DNA from: Thermoleophilia bacterium
GTDB taxonomy: Bacteria > Actinomycetota > Thermoleophilia > RBG-16-64-13
Direction: 5' to 3'
NCBI GenBank assembly: GCA_027493445.1
Contig: JAOSKU010000001.1
Span: 1,639,314-1,703,313 of the forward strand
Length of the DNA stretch: 64,000 nucleotides
Shown: positions 36,858-45,845 of the stretch, piece after piece
How the letters are laid out: each line of letters opens with the position of its first letter
Position numbering within the stretch: position 1 is the first letter of the stretch
Notes under the pieces: model-generated
What the model was told of the DNA's origin: nothing
Seen by the model: only the letters and a program-made list of their open reading frames with translations
The model's database searches: none
Translations under genes and position numbers: made by a program

Positions 36858-38010
36858 CTAGTCGAGACTCTCGAGGAAGGCGCCCACGTGTGTGCGGAGC
36901 TGCCCTGTGTTCGCGACGTGGTACTCGCGCACGAAGGTCCTGAGGGGGAGTCCGGCCTCCTCCAATCGCCGGGTGAAGTACGGGTTGCAGCACAGACGTT
37001 CGAAGCCACCCAGGTACGGCAGGTGGAGTACGCCGTCTATGTCGTACTCGTTGGCCCACTCGATGACTTGGTCGACCTGGCGGTCCCAAAAGGCCATGCG
37101 AGGATCGGGCGGCCGGGTGATGTATCGTTTGGCCAAAGCGTAGGCCGGGTCCCCGTCGGTGGTGCCGACCGTGTTCCAGAAGTGTCGCGACCCGGTGTCG
37201 AGGTCGTCCATCGCCACGACGCAACCCTCGTTCTCCACGATCTCCAAGTAGCTCATGAAGTCCAGATGATCACTGGCCACCAGAAGCCGCGGGGCGCCGT
37301 CCGGCACGAGCACCCGTCTCTGGTCCAGGTAGTCCATCAGGCCTTCGAGTTCCGAGACGTACTCCGTTTTGGGCATGTAGAAGCCGGCCATCACGATGCC
37401 CAGTGCCTCGGCCCCGGAGACGGGCGGCACCGGACGCCGGCGCCACTCGTAGAGCCGGCGCTGCAGCACGCGCGCGCGGTCGCAGAGCTCGATGGCCGCC
37501 CGGAGTGACGCGTCGGAGATGTTGACGCTCCACTGCTGTTTCACCGCATCTATCAGGCGTCGGAGGAGCATGGCGTAGTAGGAGTAGGCCCGGGGCGCAT
37601 CCGCGCGGGAGACGTGCAGTATGTAGTTGAAGGGCACTGCCTTGACGTGGGCACAGACGTCGTACAGGCGCCTCTCGTCGTCGTCCCAGTCGGTGAACAC
37701 CATTCCGTCGAGGAAGCGCATCTCCCCGGAGAGCACCGATTCGAGAACGTGGTTGGAAAAAGCGGCACATGTCCGGAAGGCGCCACACCTCGGCAAGCGG
37801 CGTCTCGGCGGTCTCGCTCCCCAGCACGCGGTAGGGCACGATGCGTGCCGCGTGGAAGATCTCCTCGGGCACGTAGGAGTCGAGCATCCCGACGACACGC
37901 TGGCCCTCCCGCTTGGCGCTCAGGGCGTAGCTGTTGCGGTTCTCGGCCAGACTCGTCCCCACCAACTTGGAGAGCCTCGCTTCATAGCGTTCGTCGGTCA
38001 TGTCGCCCAC
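36858..38010 (-). CDS. 2-hydroxyacyl-CoA dehydratase / benzoyl-CoA reductase-type subunit (BcrC/HgdA-like) (frameshift in sequence)
   Basis: HGD-D family protein of ~383 residues when joined, the same size as BcrC. The N-terminal part has DSYVPEEIFHAARIVPYRVL (family pattern S-Y-x-P-E-E), and the C-terminal part has GFERLCCNPYFTRRL with paired Cys and HLPYLGG. The frame breaks at the AAAAA run 37757-37761. Removing one base (a T on the coding strand) gives DMCRFSNHVLESVLSGE. Start GTG at 38010 with GGAG 8 bases upstream; an ATG 9 bases inside is possible. It follows the ligase gene by 28 bases. Confidence 0.8.
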
Positions 38011-38038
38011 TTGGTAGTCTCCATCGCCGCGGGTCGGG

Positions 38039-39655
38039 CTAGCGGCGGCTAAGGCGGTAGCCGGCCGCGCGACGGCTCCACATGTCGACGGTGATGCCGT
38101 CCTCCTCCAGGCTCCGCTTGACGATCCGCATGGTGGGAGTCCGCTCGAAGTCGTCGACCCAGCGCAGGTAGCACGGGATCATGTAGAAGGGGAGGTCGCG
38201 CTCGCAGTGGGCGAGCAGGTCTTCCGGCGCAAGGTCGCGCTCAGGTATGAGTCGTACGGCGATGGCCACATCGTGTTCCTGGCCAAGTTGATCGGGAACA
38301 CGATAGGCCGCGCACTCGAGGACGTCGGGGTGGCGGTTCACCACGGCTTCGAGCTCGGTGGTGGAGACGAAGTGGCCGCGAAAGCGGATCGACTCCTCCT
38401 TGCGCCGCTTGAAATAGAGGTAGCCACCCTCGTCCATCACGCCCATGTCGCCGGTGTGCCACCAGCTGTTCCTCATCCGGGCGCCAAGCTTGTCGGGCAT
38501 GTTGTAGTACTCCTTCAACATGATGTGGCTCTTGAGGGGCCGCACCACGATCTCCCCCTCCACGTTGGGCGGACACTCGTCGTCGTTCTCGTCGAAGATC
38601 TTCACGTCGTAGCCGCAGTTCGCGGGTCCGCACGACCCCGGCTTTGCCTGGTCCCAGGTTCGGAAGTTGGTCAGGCCGCACTCGGTCTGTCCGTAGACTT
38701 CCATCATCTTCACGCCGAACCGCTCTTCGCAGCGTTCCTGGAAATCGACCGGCAGAGGGATGACGTACAACTTCTTGAGGGGGTGGTCGCGGTCGTCCGG
38801 GCGGGGCGGTTGCTTCTCGACCAATGCGAAGGCTCCACCCATCGAGACCGATTCCGTGCACCCGTAGCTGCGGATGTCCCGCCAGAAGGTGGTGGGATCG
38901 AACGATTCCGCCATCGCGACCGCGGCGTCGGCCATGAGAGCGGTGAAGCTCGTCTCGTACTGCCCCGTGAGGTTGTACATGGGGAAAGCGTTGTAGATGA
39001 CGTCGTCGGTCGTGGTCCCCATGTGCCTGATCTTGTTCTCGCATCCGTGGATGAAGAACTCATGCGTGCAGACGACTCCTTTGGGCGGGCCGGTGGTGCC
39101 CGACGTGTAGGCGATCATGCAGGCGTCATGATTGTAGACTTCGGCGCGGGGCGATTCGGGAGGATACGCGGTCAACTCCTCGAGGTTGCAGGTGGGCCAG
39201 CGGAGACCCGGATCGGCCGGAGGGGGGCCGGTCAGCCGGTGCGCCACGACCACCTGCTTCACCCGCCCCAGTTTGTTCTGCACGTCGCCGAACCTCTCGA
39301 GGAAGAGGCCGTCCGCAACCACCGCGATCTGCGCGTCGGAGCGGTTGACGACGTCCGCCAAGCTGTCCCCCCGGTAACCGCCGTTGATGGGGACCTCCCA
39401 GGCGCCCAGTTTCAGGATCGCCCACCAGACGTGGAAGTACTCGGGGAAGTTGGGCAGCATCGTGGCGACCTTGTCGCCCTTCCCGACGCCGAGCGCCTGC
39501 AGCCCTCGAGCGACACGGTTCGACATCTCGTGCAATTGAAGATACGAGTGTCGCTCGTCCCCGAAGAACAGGAAGGGCCTGTCGCCATGGATCGATGCCT
39601 TGATTTCGACAATGTGCCCGATCGTACGCTCGGACTTCGTCAGGAAGCGCTTCAC
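38039..39655 (-). CDS. Acyl-CoA synthetase (AMP-forming), CaiC-like
   Basis: A 538-residue ANL-superfamily ligase that activates a carboxylic acid to its CoA thioester with ATP. Motifs: AYTSGTTGPPKGVV (P-loop-like A3), EVYGQTECG (A5), WWHTGDMGVMDEGGYLYFKRR (A7/A8 hinge) and the C-terminal Lys region RTPTMRIVKRSL (A10). The overall order resembles carnitine-CoA ligase CaiC-type proteins rather than benzoate-CoA ligase. First gene of the minus-strand operon, with GTG start and GAGAGG before it. The substrate is unknown, but its CoA ester is presumably the substrate of the reductase/dehydratase. Confidence 0.92.
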   Translation of the reverse strand: MKRFLTKSERTIGHIVEIKASIHGDRPFLFFGDERHSYLQLHEMSNRVARGLQALGVGKGDKVATMLPNFPEYFHVWWAILKLGAWEVPINGGYRGDSLADVVNRSDAQIAVVADGLFLERFGDVQNKLGRVKQVVVAHRLTGPPPADPGLRWPTCNLEELTAYPPESPRAEVYNHDACMIAYTSGTTGPPKGVVCTHEFFIHGCENKIRHMGTTTDDVIYNAFPMYNLTGQYETSFTALMADAAVAMAESFDPTTFWRDIRSYGCTESVSMGGAFALVEKQPPRPDDRDHPLKKLYVIPLPVDFQERCEERFGVKMMEVYGQTECGLTNFRTWDQAKPGSCGPANCGYDVKIFDENDDECPPNVEGEIVVRPLKSHIMLKEYYNMPDKLGARMRNSWWHTGDMGVMDEGGYLYFKRRKEESIRFRGHFVSTTELEAVVNRHPDVLECAAYRVPDQLGQEHDVAIAVRLIPERDLAPEDLLAHCERDLPFYMIPCYLRWVDDFERTPTMRIVKRSLEEDGITVDMWSRRAAGYRLSRR

Positions 39656-39906
39656 TATGGTCCTCTCTCAGAAACTCTGGGAGATCCCCCAACCACCGGC
39701 AGCTATGGAAATGAATGTTAATTCGTATGACCCAGGATATCGGGCGGCGACCCTTGTGTCAAGCGGCTCTTGAAGGGGCTCTCGCATGATGCGTCATGCG
39801 GGCCGCCGCGGAGCCGGACGCCCCGCCACCGCCCCGATTGGCTGGGCGGCGCGATACCCGGCTGGAAGCAGCCACATTCCTGAGGTGCAGTCGGCCCGAG
39901 AATCGA

Positions 39907-39920
39907 GTATCCTGAGATAC
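39907..39920. promoter_or_regulatory. Palindrome at the TetR start, candidate operator
   Basis: GTATC-ctga-GATAC is a perfect 5-base inverted repeat (39907-39920) that abuts the ATG of the TetR gene, in the 265-base divergent region shared with the acyl-CoA ligase operon. TetR proteins commonly bind short palindromes here to repress both directions. The repeat is short, and a second copy near the ligase start was not found. Confidence 0.35.
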
Positions 39921-40628
39921 ATGAATGAGCCCGGCACCATAGTCGACATGTTGCCTCACGACCTTCAAGCCGGCGTGAGCGAATCAGTCGCCCGGCGCCG
40001 GATGACGGTGCTTGCGCTGGCGGGAGACGCTCACGCCAAGGAGGACTCACGCCCCGACAGCACGCGTGGACGTGTCCTCCAGGCTGCGATCAGCATGTTC
40101 GCCGAGCGCGGTTTCGAGTCGTGCACGATGCGTGACTTGGCGGGACCGGCAGGTGTGAAGGCTCCCGCTCTCTACAATCACTTCGCCTCGAAGGAGGACA
40201 TCCTCGCCGAGGCGATGAGCATTGGGTTGGGCGACTTCTACTCATGGGTGTTAGAGCCCTTGGCGGATGCGCCGCCCGAGCAATGGCTGGAGCTGATCGT
40301 CCGGAGGCATACTCTCTACCAGTTGGAGCACGATACTGCGCGAGCCAGCGAACTCCTCATGGAGAGCGAAGCTCTCTCCCGCCATCTGCCAGAGAGTGAG
40401 TACGTGCGGATGAGAGCGACTCAGCGCGAGTACGTTCGTCTCATCCGCAGCCTCGTCGCTGCGACGATTGAAGCGAGCAGCGAGGACGAGGCCACGGTGG
40501 CCACGTATTCGGTCGTCGCCATGTGCAACTGGGTGAAGACCTGGTACCGGCGGGACGGAAACCTGACGCCGAGCGACATCGCGGACCGAGTGTGGCAGCT
40601 CGTCGGTCGGATGCTGGGGCAGCGGTAG
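39921..40628 (+). CDS. TetR/AcrR-family transcriptional regulator
   Basis: A 235-residue regulator. The N-terminal helix-turn-helix reads ERGFESCTMRDLAGPAGV followed by KAPALYNHFASKEDIL, the standard TetR DNA-binding domain, here starting near residue 45 after a longer-than-usual leader. The C-terminal ligand domain (residues ~105-235) is of the TetR_C type seen in FadR/KstR-like regulators. Divergent from the acyl-CoA ligase operon, so it probably controls it in response to a CoA thioester or the acid. A start nearer the HTH (MTVLALAGDAH) is possible. Confidence 0.88.
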   Translation: MNEPGTIVDMLPHDLQAGVSESVARRRMTVLALAGDAHAKEDSRPDSTRGRVLQAAISMFAERGFESCTMRDLAGPAGVKAPALYNHFASKEDILAEAMSIGLGDFYSWVLEPLADAPPEQWLELIVRRHTLYQLEHDTARASELLMESEALSRHLPESEYVRMRATQREYVRLIRSLVAATIEASSEDEATVATYSVVAMCNWVKTWYRRDGNLTPSDIADRVWQLVGRMLGQR

Positions 40629-40876
40629 AATGCCGGCCTGGCTACTGCGACTCTGGGTTACTCGTTCGTCTCCATGGCCACAACAACGGCGGGTGTGGTG
40701 ATTGCGGTTCGGCCGTTGAGACTGACGGCCCGGCCGCCGAGTCGTGGCCGAGGTTCGTTGTCTCGAACTAGCCGGAAGTCTTCGCTCCACCTGAGGCCCA
40801 ATTCCGCTGGTGGCGCGGGTTCGGGCTGTTAACGTCCACAGCAGTGGTGTACGAGATTCCGGTGGTCGCCTCTTGA

Positions 40877-41101
40877 AATCTGCCGGACGGCGCGCCCTTC
40901 CACATACATTTCTCCGACATCGCCTACGCGAACCGCAATGAGACCAAGCACCTTCCCTACGGCGAGGGCACGCTTCGCGCCGAGCCGCTCCGGGAGGCGC
41001 TCGCGCGCTTCGACCGCCCGGCGACTGTCATCTCCGAATCGCCGGACCAGGCGATCCACCAGGCAATTTGCTCGGTCCTTCTCGGGCCTTCAAAGGATTG
41101 A
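40877..41101 (+). pseudogene. TIM-barrel (AP endonuclease-2-like) C-terminal fragment
   Basis: A 74-codon open piece reading GAPFHIHFSDIAYANRNETK, then HLPYGEGTLRAEPL, ARFDRPATVISESP and a stop. This is the C-terminal part of endonuclease IV/sugar isomerase-like TIM barrels (His-x-His metal pair and an E in the last strand). A stop just upstream removes the rest of the gene. It is a remnant between the TetR and lipoprotein genes. Confidence 0.5.
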
Positions 41102-41215
41102 GCGAGGGACCCCGGGCAACATCGACAAGTCGGGGTCCGGAGGGTCCCTCAGTTCAAGCCTCTTCATGGTATTGTCGGCCACGTCACAAACCCAAGAGAT
41201 CCGGGGGGTACTCCA

Positions 41216-41890
41216 ATGGGCGCGCGCGACGGGACTCACCCAGACCAGGGAAAGCCCAAACACAAGGCCCGGCCTCCAGTAGTCGTGTGGGCGCTGGCAA
41301 CCCTCGTGCTCGCGCTGGTGGGATGCGGAGGCGGATCCTCGCCATCGTCCGATGCCAGCCTGGCGCCCGCCAGCTCGACCGCCGCCGATCAACAAGCCGG
41401 CACGTCATCCTCTGAGGAGCCTCAGGCCGAGACCACAGCGCCGTCCGCCGGGGAGGGAGCCGGCGGCGAAGGCGGAGGGGCAAGCGACTCCTCTGCGATC
41501 GCCGACCCCAGCTCGCTCCTCACTGATGAGGAAGCGGCCGAGTTCTTCGGCAAGCCGGCGAAGCACGAGGGCCCGGAAGCGGTGGGTGCTTTCACCAACG
41601 TCACGTACAGCCCCGCGGACGGAAGCCTGGGCATGATCATCATCACCACCTATGACATAGGCTCCCGTGACACCTTCGAGACCTTCCTGCAGAGTCAGGC
41701 CGAAGCACTGAACGAAGAGGGCAAGAAGGTCGATGGAATAGGAGAAAGCGCCTACTATTTCACCTCCATGCTGCAGTTCTATCGGAATGGGGGCATGTAC
41801 CAGGTCACCACCACCGAACCACCCGGCGGTCAGGACATGATGGCGGCGATGATCGCGCTCGCCAAGAAGATGGACCCCCGGATCCCGTAA
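41216..41890 (+). CDS. Putative lipoprotein, unknown function
   Basis: A 224-residue protein with a hydrophobic signal helix ending in the lipobox LVGC (Cys near residue 37) and a ~55-residue Ser/Ala/Glu/Gly-rich linker. The C-terminal ~130 residues form a compact domain (SSLLTDEEAAEFFGKPAKHE, GMIIITTYDIGSRD, GESAYYFTSMLQFYRN) of the kind seen in small extracytoplasmic alpha/beta domains of Gram-positive lipoproteins. No family name can be given. Monocistronic in appearance. Confidence 0.7.
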   Translation: MGARDGTHPDQGKPKHKARPPVVVWALATLVLALVGCGGGSSPSSDASLAPASSTAADQQAGTSSSEEPQAETTAPSAGEGAGGEGGGASDSSAIADPSSLLTDEEAAEFFGKPAKHEGPEAVGAFTNVTYSPADGSLGMIIITTYDIGSRDTFETFLQSQAEALNEEGKKVDGIGESAYYFTSMLQFYRNGGMYQVTTTEPPGGQDMMAAMIALAKKMDPRIP

Positions 41891-42032
41891 GATCTGGCGA
41901 GGGCCAAGGGCTCCCTTGCCAGGGGCCAGCCCCTCTTGCCACGAGCGCGATACGCGATGTTCTGCCCGCAGGAGAGCCGCACAAGCCCGGGCGTTCGCGG
42001 AGGCTTCCGCAACCAACTGGGAGGACGCAGAG

Positions 42033-42914
42033 ATGTCAGGATTCAGTACGTTAGACGGCGGATTGCACCTGTACACGACGGCCGTCGACGCCTGGTGGTC
42101 CAATCACGTCTTTTTCGAAACAACGAGAATGGGGGTAGTGGTCTACGACGTCCCGCTCCTGAACACGCATGGTGAAGAGCTGTGGCAGGAGATTCAGAAC
42201 CGTACAGCGGGCAACGTCACTACTTTCATCATCTCGCACGGGCACCCTGATCACTGGGGCTCGCTCGATTTCTTCCAGAGGCAACTGCCAGGCGCCACGA
42301 TCCTCGGCGCCAAGGAGACGGCCTTCTACATGGATTGCACAGGGGAGCCGAACCTGAGGCTGAGCAGGGAGTGGCAGCCCCATCTCCAGGGCATACCGGA
42401 GAGACTCGTCATGCCGACAGAGCTGTTCCAGGGAGAGAAACTCATCGACGCCGGAGATTTTACTCTCCGCCTCCATACGACTGGTCCGGGTGAAGATACC
42501 GAGCACACCGTTCTCTACATACCCGAGCTTAAGACGATCCTCCCGAATGACTTGGTCTACAACGGCTGGCATCCTTGGAACGAGTTGGAGCGCGACGGGC
42601 ACTGGCTTCGGATCATCGATTGGCTGCGCACCTTCGACGCCCAGACCATCGTCCCGGGGCATGGCCCAGTGTGTGGGCCGGAGATCTACGACGTCATGGA
42701 GACGTGGCTGCGCACTTTCCAGGACTTGCGACTGAAGTACGCAGGAAGGTACAGCGTTAAGGACATGCCGGCTGTGAACCGGCTGCAAATGATGGCGGAA
42801 CTCAAGGCGCTCTTTCCTGATTGGTACGATGAAGAGATTCCCTTTTCTTGTGGACAGGTAGTGTCGGTGCCGTACTCGTACGGCGAGAACAAATTCAGCG
42901 CGGAGAAGTTCTAG
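42033..42914 (+). CDS. MBL-fold metallo-hydrolase
   Basis: A 293-residue metallo-beta-lactamase-fold hydrolase. The zinc motif is SHGHPDHWGS (HxHxDH), with TEHTVLYIPELKTILPNDLV supplying further ligands (a His and an Asp) and VPGHGPVCG near the C terminus. The family covers thiolesterases, lactonases and quaternary-amine or sulfatase-like enzymes; the substrate is not evident. GGGAGG precedes the ATG at 42033. Confidence 0.85.
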   Translation: MSGFSTLDGGLHLYTTAVDAWWSNHVFFETTRMGVVVYDVPLLNTHGEELWQEIQNRTAGNVTTFIISHGHPDHWGSLDFFQRQLPGATILGAKETAFYMDCTGEPNLRLSREWQPHLQGIPERLVMPTELFQGEKLIDAGDFTLRLHTTGPGEDTEHTVLYIPELKTILPNDLVYNGWHPWNELERDGHWLRIIDWLRTFDAQTIVPGHGPVCGPEIYDVMETWLRTFQDLRLKYAGRYSVKDMPAVNRLQMMAELKALFPDWYDEEIPFSCGQVVSVPYSYGENKFSAEKF

Positions 42915-42924
42915 CTGCGGTGGA

Positions 42925-43139
42925 TCTCGGCCGGCTCGCTCACGACCGATCACCCAGCGGCCCACCCGCTCCGAGTTCCTGGAAGCGCAGTCGACGGCGA
43001 CCGCACCTCCAAAGGAGTTCCCCACGATGTGTCTGCGAGGGGAAGGTTTCCAGCTCGCCTTCAAGAGCGCAGAGGAGCTCCGACTTGTCTGCGTCCTTGC
43101 CCGAGACGAAGCCGCAGGCAGCCGGCCCCCCGCGGTCAT
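42925..43139 (-). pseudogene. Alpha/beta-hydrolase fragment
   Basis: On the minus strand the translation IVGNSFGGAVAVDCA followed by RNSERVGRWVIG is a nucleophile elbow (G-N-S-F-G-G) and the next helix of an alpha/beta hydrolase. The preceding residues (SSSALLKASWKPS) look like the helix before it. No oxyanion strand, acid or His half follows because the frame runs into the antisense of the MBL gene. A short relic of a gene. Confidence 0.45.
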
Positions 43140-43985
43140 TCAGAGCCTCCGATACACCCCAGGCGCCTCGGGCCACGGTTGGAAAAGCCCTTCGAGACTG
43201 CCACCGGGATCCTCTTTCGCTCCAACCATCAGCGCCCCACCCGGTCTCGAGGCGGCCGCCAGACGTTCAACCGCGCGGCGCCGCCGGTCACCGATGAAGT
43301 AGGTGAACGCCAGATACCGGCACAGAATCAGATCGGAAGCCGGCGGCGGGAGATCGTCGAGGAGGTGGTGGCGCCAGAATCTGACCGGTCTTCGGGCCGC
43401 TTCAGTCACATGCCAGGAGTCGGGGCCGATCTGGCGGAACCAGCGGTCCCTGGCGGCGGAAGGCACCTCACGCAGGGAAGAGCCCTGGTAGTCCGCGGTG
43501 CGGGCCCTCTCCAGGGAGTCAGGATCAATGTCGGTGGCGAGGATGTCGACGGCGGCATCCTGACGCCCCCCTGCCTCCCACGATAGCCAGACCATGGACA
43601 GGGTATAGGGCTCCTCCCCCCCGCAGGCACCTACACTCCAGGCCTTGACCAGTGCCTGCGCATCCTTCCCGGGGAAACCGGCGCCGATCCCGCTGGGGCC
43701 GGCGCGCTGAGCTTCGCAAGCGAGGACGGGCAGGACCCGCTCGGACAGGATCCGCCAGCGATCCCGCTCCCGGAAGAAGCGACTGACGGTGACCAGCATC
43801 CGGTCGGGAAGCGCCCGCGCCTCTGCGGAGTCGGCGATGAGTACGTCGAGGTAGGCGGCATATCCCGGCAATCCCAACTCCCGGATGCGCGCCTGGACCC
43901 CCCGGCGCGCTGCTCGTCGGCGGTACTTGCGCCAGTTGAGGTCGAGCATCGGACAGATGTGGCGGAGGAAGTCGTCGTAGTCCAT
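43140..43985 (-). CDS. CheR-type SAM-dependent methyltransferase
   Basis: A 281-residue CheR-like methyltransferase. A shortened helical N-terminal domain (DYDDFLRHICPMLDLNWRKY) precedes the SAM fold with motif I WSVGACGGEEPYTLSM, an acidic TDIDPDSLERA loop and DLILCRYLAFTYF (post-motif II). CheR methylates Glu side chains of chemoreceptors, but no receptor, CheB or flagellar gene lies in the window. A stand-alone signalling role is possible. The start context has no strong ribosome site. Confidence 0.82.
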   Translation of the reverse strand: MDYDDFLRHICPMLDLNWRKYRRRAARRGVQARIRELGLPGYAAYLDVLIADSAEARALPDRMLVTVSRFFRERDRWRILSERVLPVLACEAQRAGPSGIGAGFPGKDAQALVKAWSVGACGGEEPYTLSMVWLSWEAGGRQDAAVDILATDIDPDSLERARTADYQGSSLREVPSAARDRWFRQIGPDSWHVTEAARRPVRFWRHHLLDDLPPPASDLILCRYLAFTYFIGDRRRRAVERLAAASRPGGALMVGAKEDPGGSLEGLFQPWPEAPGVYRRL

Positions 43986-44129
43986 CGCTGGCCCGCTACT
44001 GCCCGGCTTCCACCGGGCGGAGGCTTGCTTGGAGCCGGCGCCGGCCGCGTGTGCAACGGCGCGCGAGATCCTGCGCCCGGAGCATCCAGTGCGTGGTAGC
44101 CGAGCGGCCGTCGAGCAGGCCGGCCACAG

Positions 44130-45006
44130 TCAGTAGAGCAGCGGTCCCGAAGGCAGGTACCGCTCCAAGTGCCCGAAGGGAGCTGTAGTCAAGAAGTGGT
44201 TTACGGCCACGAGGCGCAGGCCCGAGGCGCAGGCGACCCGCAGGGCCGCCTGGTTGATGCCCGGCACCACGAAGCGGACCCGCGCGCCCGCGCGGTCCAG
44301 GTCGCGGGCGGCCAGCGCCATGACCGCCCCGGCCTCGGCCGCATTGCTCCAGGCGGCCGGCCCCACGGCCCCCCCGTCCACGTAGTAGTAACCTACGACC
44401 GCGCCCTCCCGCAGCACCTGCCGGCCCCGCAATCCGGCGGGCCCGGCCCAGAAGTGATGGTCGGCCTCCCGGCGGATGCCGCGCACGTGCAGGTCGATCT
44501 CCGCCAGCTCACGTGGCTCGAGGGGGAGCCGCCTCGTAGCCGGCCGGGACCGGAGGCAGCTGGTCGGGGGCTCCCTCGAAGAGGAAGATACCGTACCCGG
44601 GGAGCATGCCCAGCTTCATGTAGGCGGCCAGAGCGGTCAGATCGGGGGAGGCCCAGGTGAAGAAGGTGCTCGCTCCCGCCCGGACGCCCGCATCCCACAC
44701 CTCTCGCAGCAAGGGCATGCCGATGTTCTGGCGCTGCACATCGGGGCGGGTCCAGAAGGCGGAGAGGAACCAGAGGCTGTCCCGGAGGACGGCCCCAGCG
44801 ATGGCTACGATCCGGCCCTGTGCTTCCGCGACGCGGAACATGCCCGTCGAGAGGACGTGCCCGTAGGCCAGCCGCAGGGCGGCCCGCGAAGGCGGCGGAG
44901 TCGAAACGCCCAGGCGAGCCTGCATATCGCGGCGGGAGGCGGAGTACACCTCGACCATGTCCGGTACATCAGCGGGGCGGGCGGCCCGGTTGCGAACGCC
45001 GGTCAT
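44130..45006 (-). CDS. Tandem GNAT acetyltransferase (frameshift in sequence)
   Basis: About 291 residues when joined. The N-terminal GNAT domain has RPADVPDMVEVYSASRRD, DVQRQNIGMPLLREVWDAG (the acetyl-CoA loop, in place of R/Q-x-x-G-x-G/A) and a hydrophobic GMLPGYGIFLFEG strand. The C-terminal half is a second, degenerate GNAT-like domain. The halves are in different frames; removing one G from the GGGGG run 44522-44526 gives APLEPRELAEIDLHVRG. No ribosome site is evident before the ATG. It follows the ABC permease gene by 65 bases. Confidence 0.7.
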
Positions 45007-45071
45007 GGTCGCGGCCCGGATCGGCACTCGAGATCGCCGGGCGGTCCCGCCGAGCCCCTCACGACCCGGCC

Positions 45072-45845
45072 TCACCCGATCACCCTGCGAAAGGCCCGTG
45101 TGGCCGCCGTCAGCGTCACCAGGGCCAGACCCAAGGTCACCGCCAGGCACTGCCAGATGGCCGTCCAATCCCAGCCCTCGTTGACCAGCGCGCGCAAGGC
45201 GGCCACCAGGTAGGTGATGGGATTGAACTCGGCCACCGTCTCCAGCCAGCTGGGGAGCAGTGAAGAGGGCATGAAACCGGTCGACAGGAAGAGCACCGGG
45301 AAAGTGATGAGGATGCCGATGAGCATGGTGAGCTCGGCGTTGCGCGTGCGAAGCGCCACCACGTTGGAGATACCCGCCCAGGCGATGCCAAAGAGCACCG
45401 CGATCAGGATCATGGCGAGCACCCCCGGCACTCCGGTCTTGAAGCGGGCGCCCATGATGAACGATAGAGCGATGATCAAGAGGGCCTGCAGACTCATGCG
45501 GGTGGCGTCGGCCACGATCTTGCCCAGCAGGATGCTGCTCCGGCGGATGGGCGCGATCAGAAACTTGTCGAGCAGGCCGGCATCCATGTCGTTGACCATG
45601 CCCATGCCCGACTGGAAGGCCGAGTTGAGCGCCGTCAGGCCCACGATGGTCGGCACCAGGAACTGCAGGTAGTTGTCGTAGCCGAACCCGGGCAGCTTGG
45701 CCATGCTGCTGAAGACCTGGCTGAACAGGATCAGAAAGAGCAGCGGCTGGAAGAGGCTGAAGAAGAGCAGCATGGGGATCCGTACGAGCTTGCGCATGTT
45801 GCGCCCCCAGAGGATGTGGATCTCGCGGAGAACGCGGCCCATCAT
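45072..45845 (-). CDS. ABC-2 type transporter permease (DrrB-like)
   Basis: A 257-residue ABC-2 permease with six predicted helices. The N-terminal amphipathic part (LREIHILWGRNMRKL) leads into MLLFFSLFQPLLFLILFSQV; the conserved late loop reads LFLSTGFMPSSLLPSWLE and FNPITYLVAALRALV, typical of DrrB/NodJ-type exporters. The ATG overlaps the ATPase stop codon (ATGA), so the two are coupled. It exports a drug, lipid or polysaccharide intermediate. Confidence 0.92.
   Translation of the reverse strand: MMGRVLREIHILWGRNMRKLVRIPMLLFFSLFQPLLFLILFSQVFSSMAKLPGFGYDNYLQFLVPTIVGLTALNSAFQSGMGMVNDMDAGLLDKFLIAPIRRSSILLGKIVADATRMSLQALLIIALSFIMGARFKTGVPGVLAMILIAVLFGIAWAGISNVVALRTRNAELTMLIGILITFPVLFLSTGFMPSSLLPSWLETVAEFNPITYLVAALRALVNEGWDWTAIWQCLAVTLGLALVTLTAATRAFRRVIG

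Noticed and set aside
38207..39721. A 504-codon plus-strand frame opposite the acyl-CoA ligase
   Set aside because: Low-complexity His/Val/Gly-rich translation with no family motif; the minus strand encodes a full ANL ligase. Long antisense frames are expected in GC-rich DNA.
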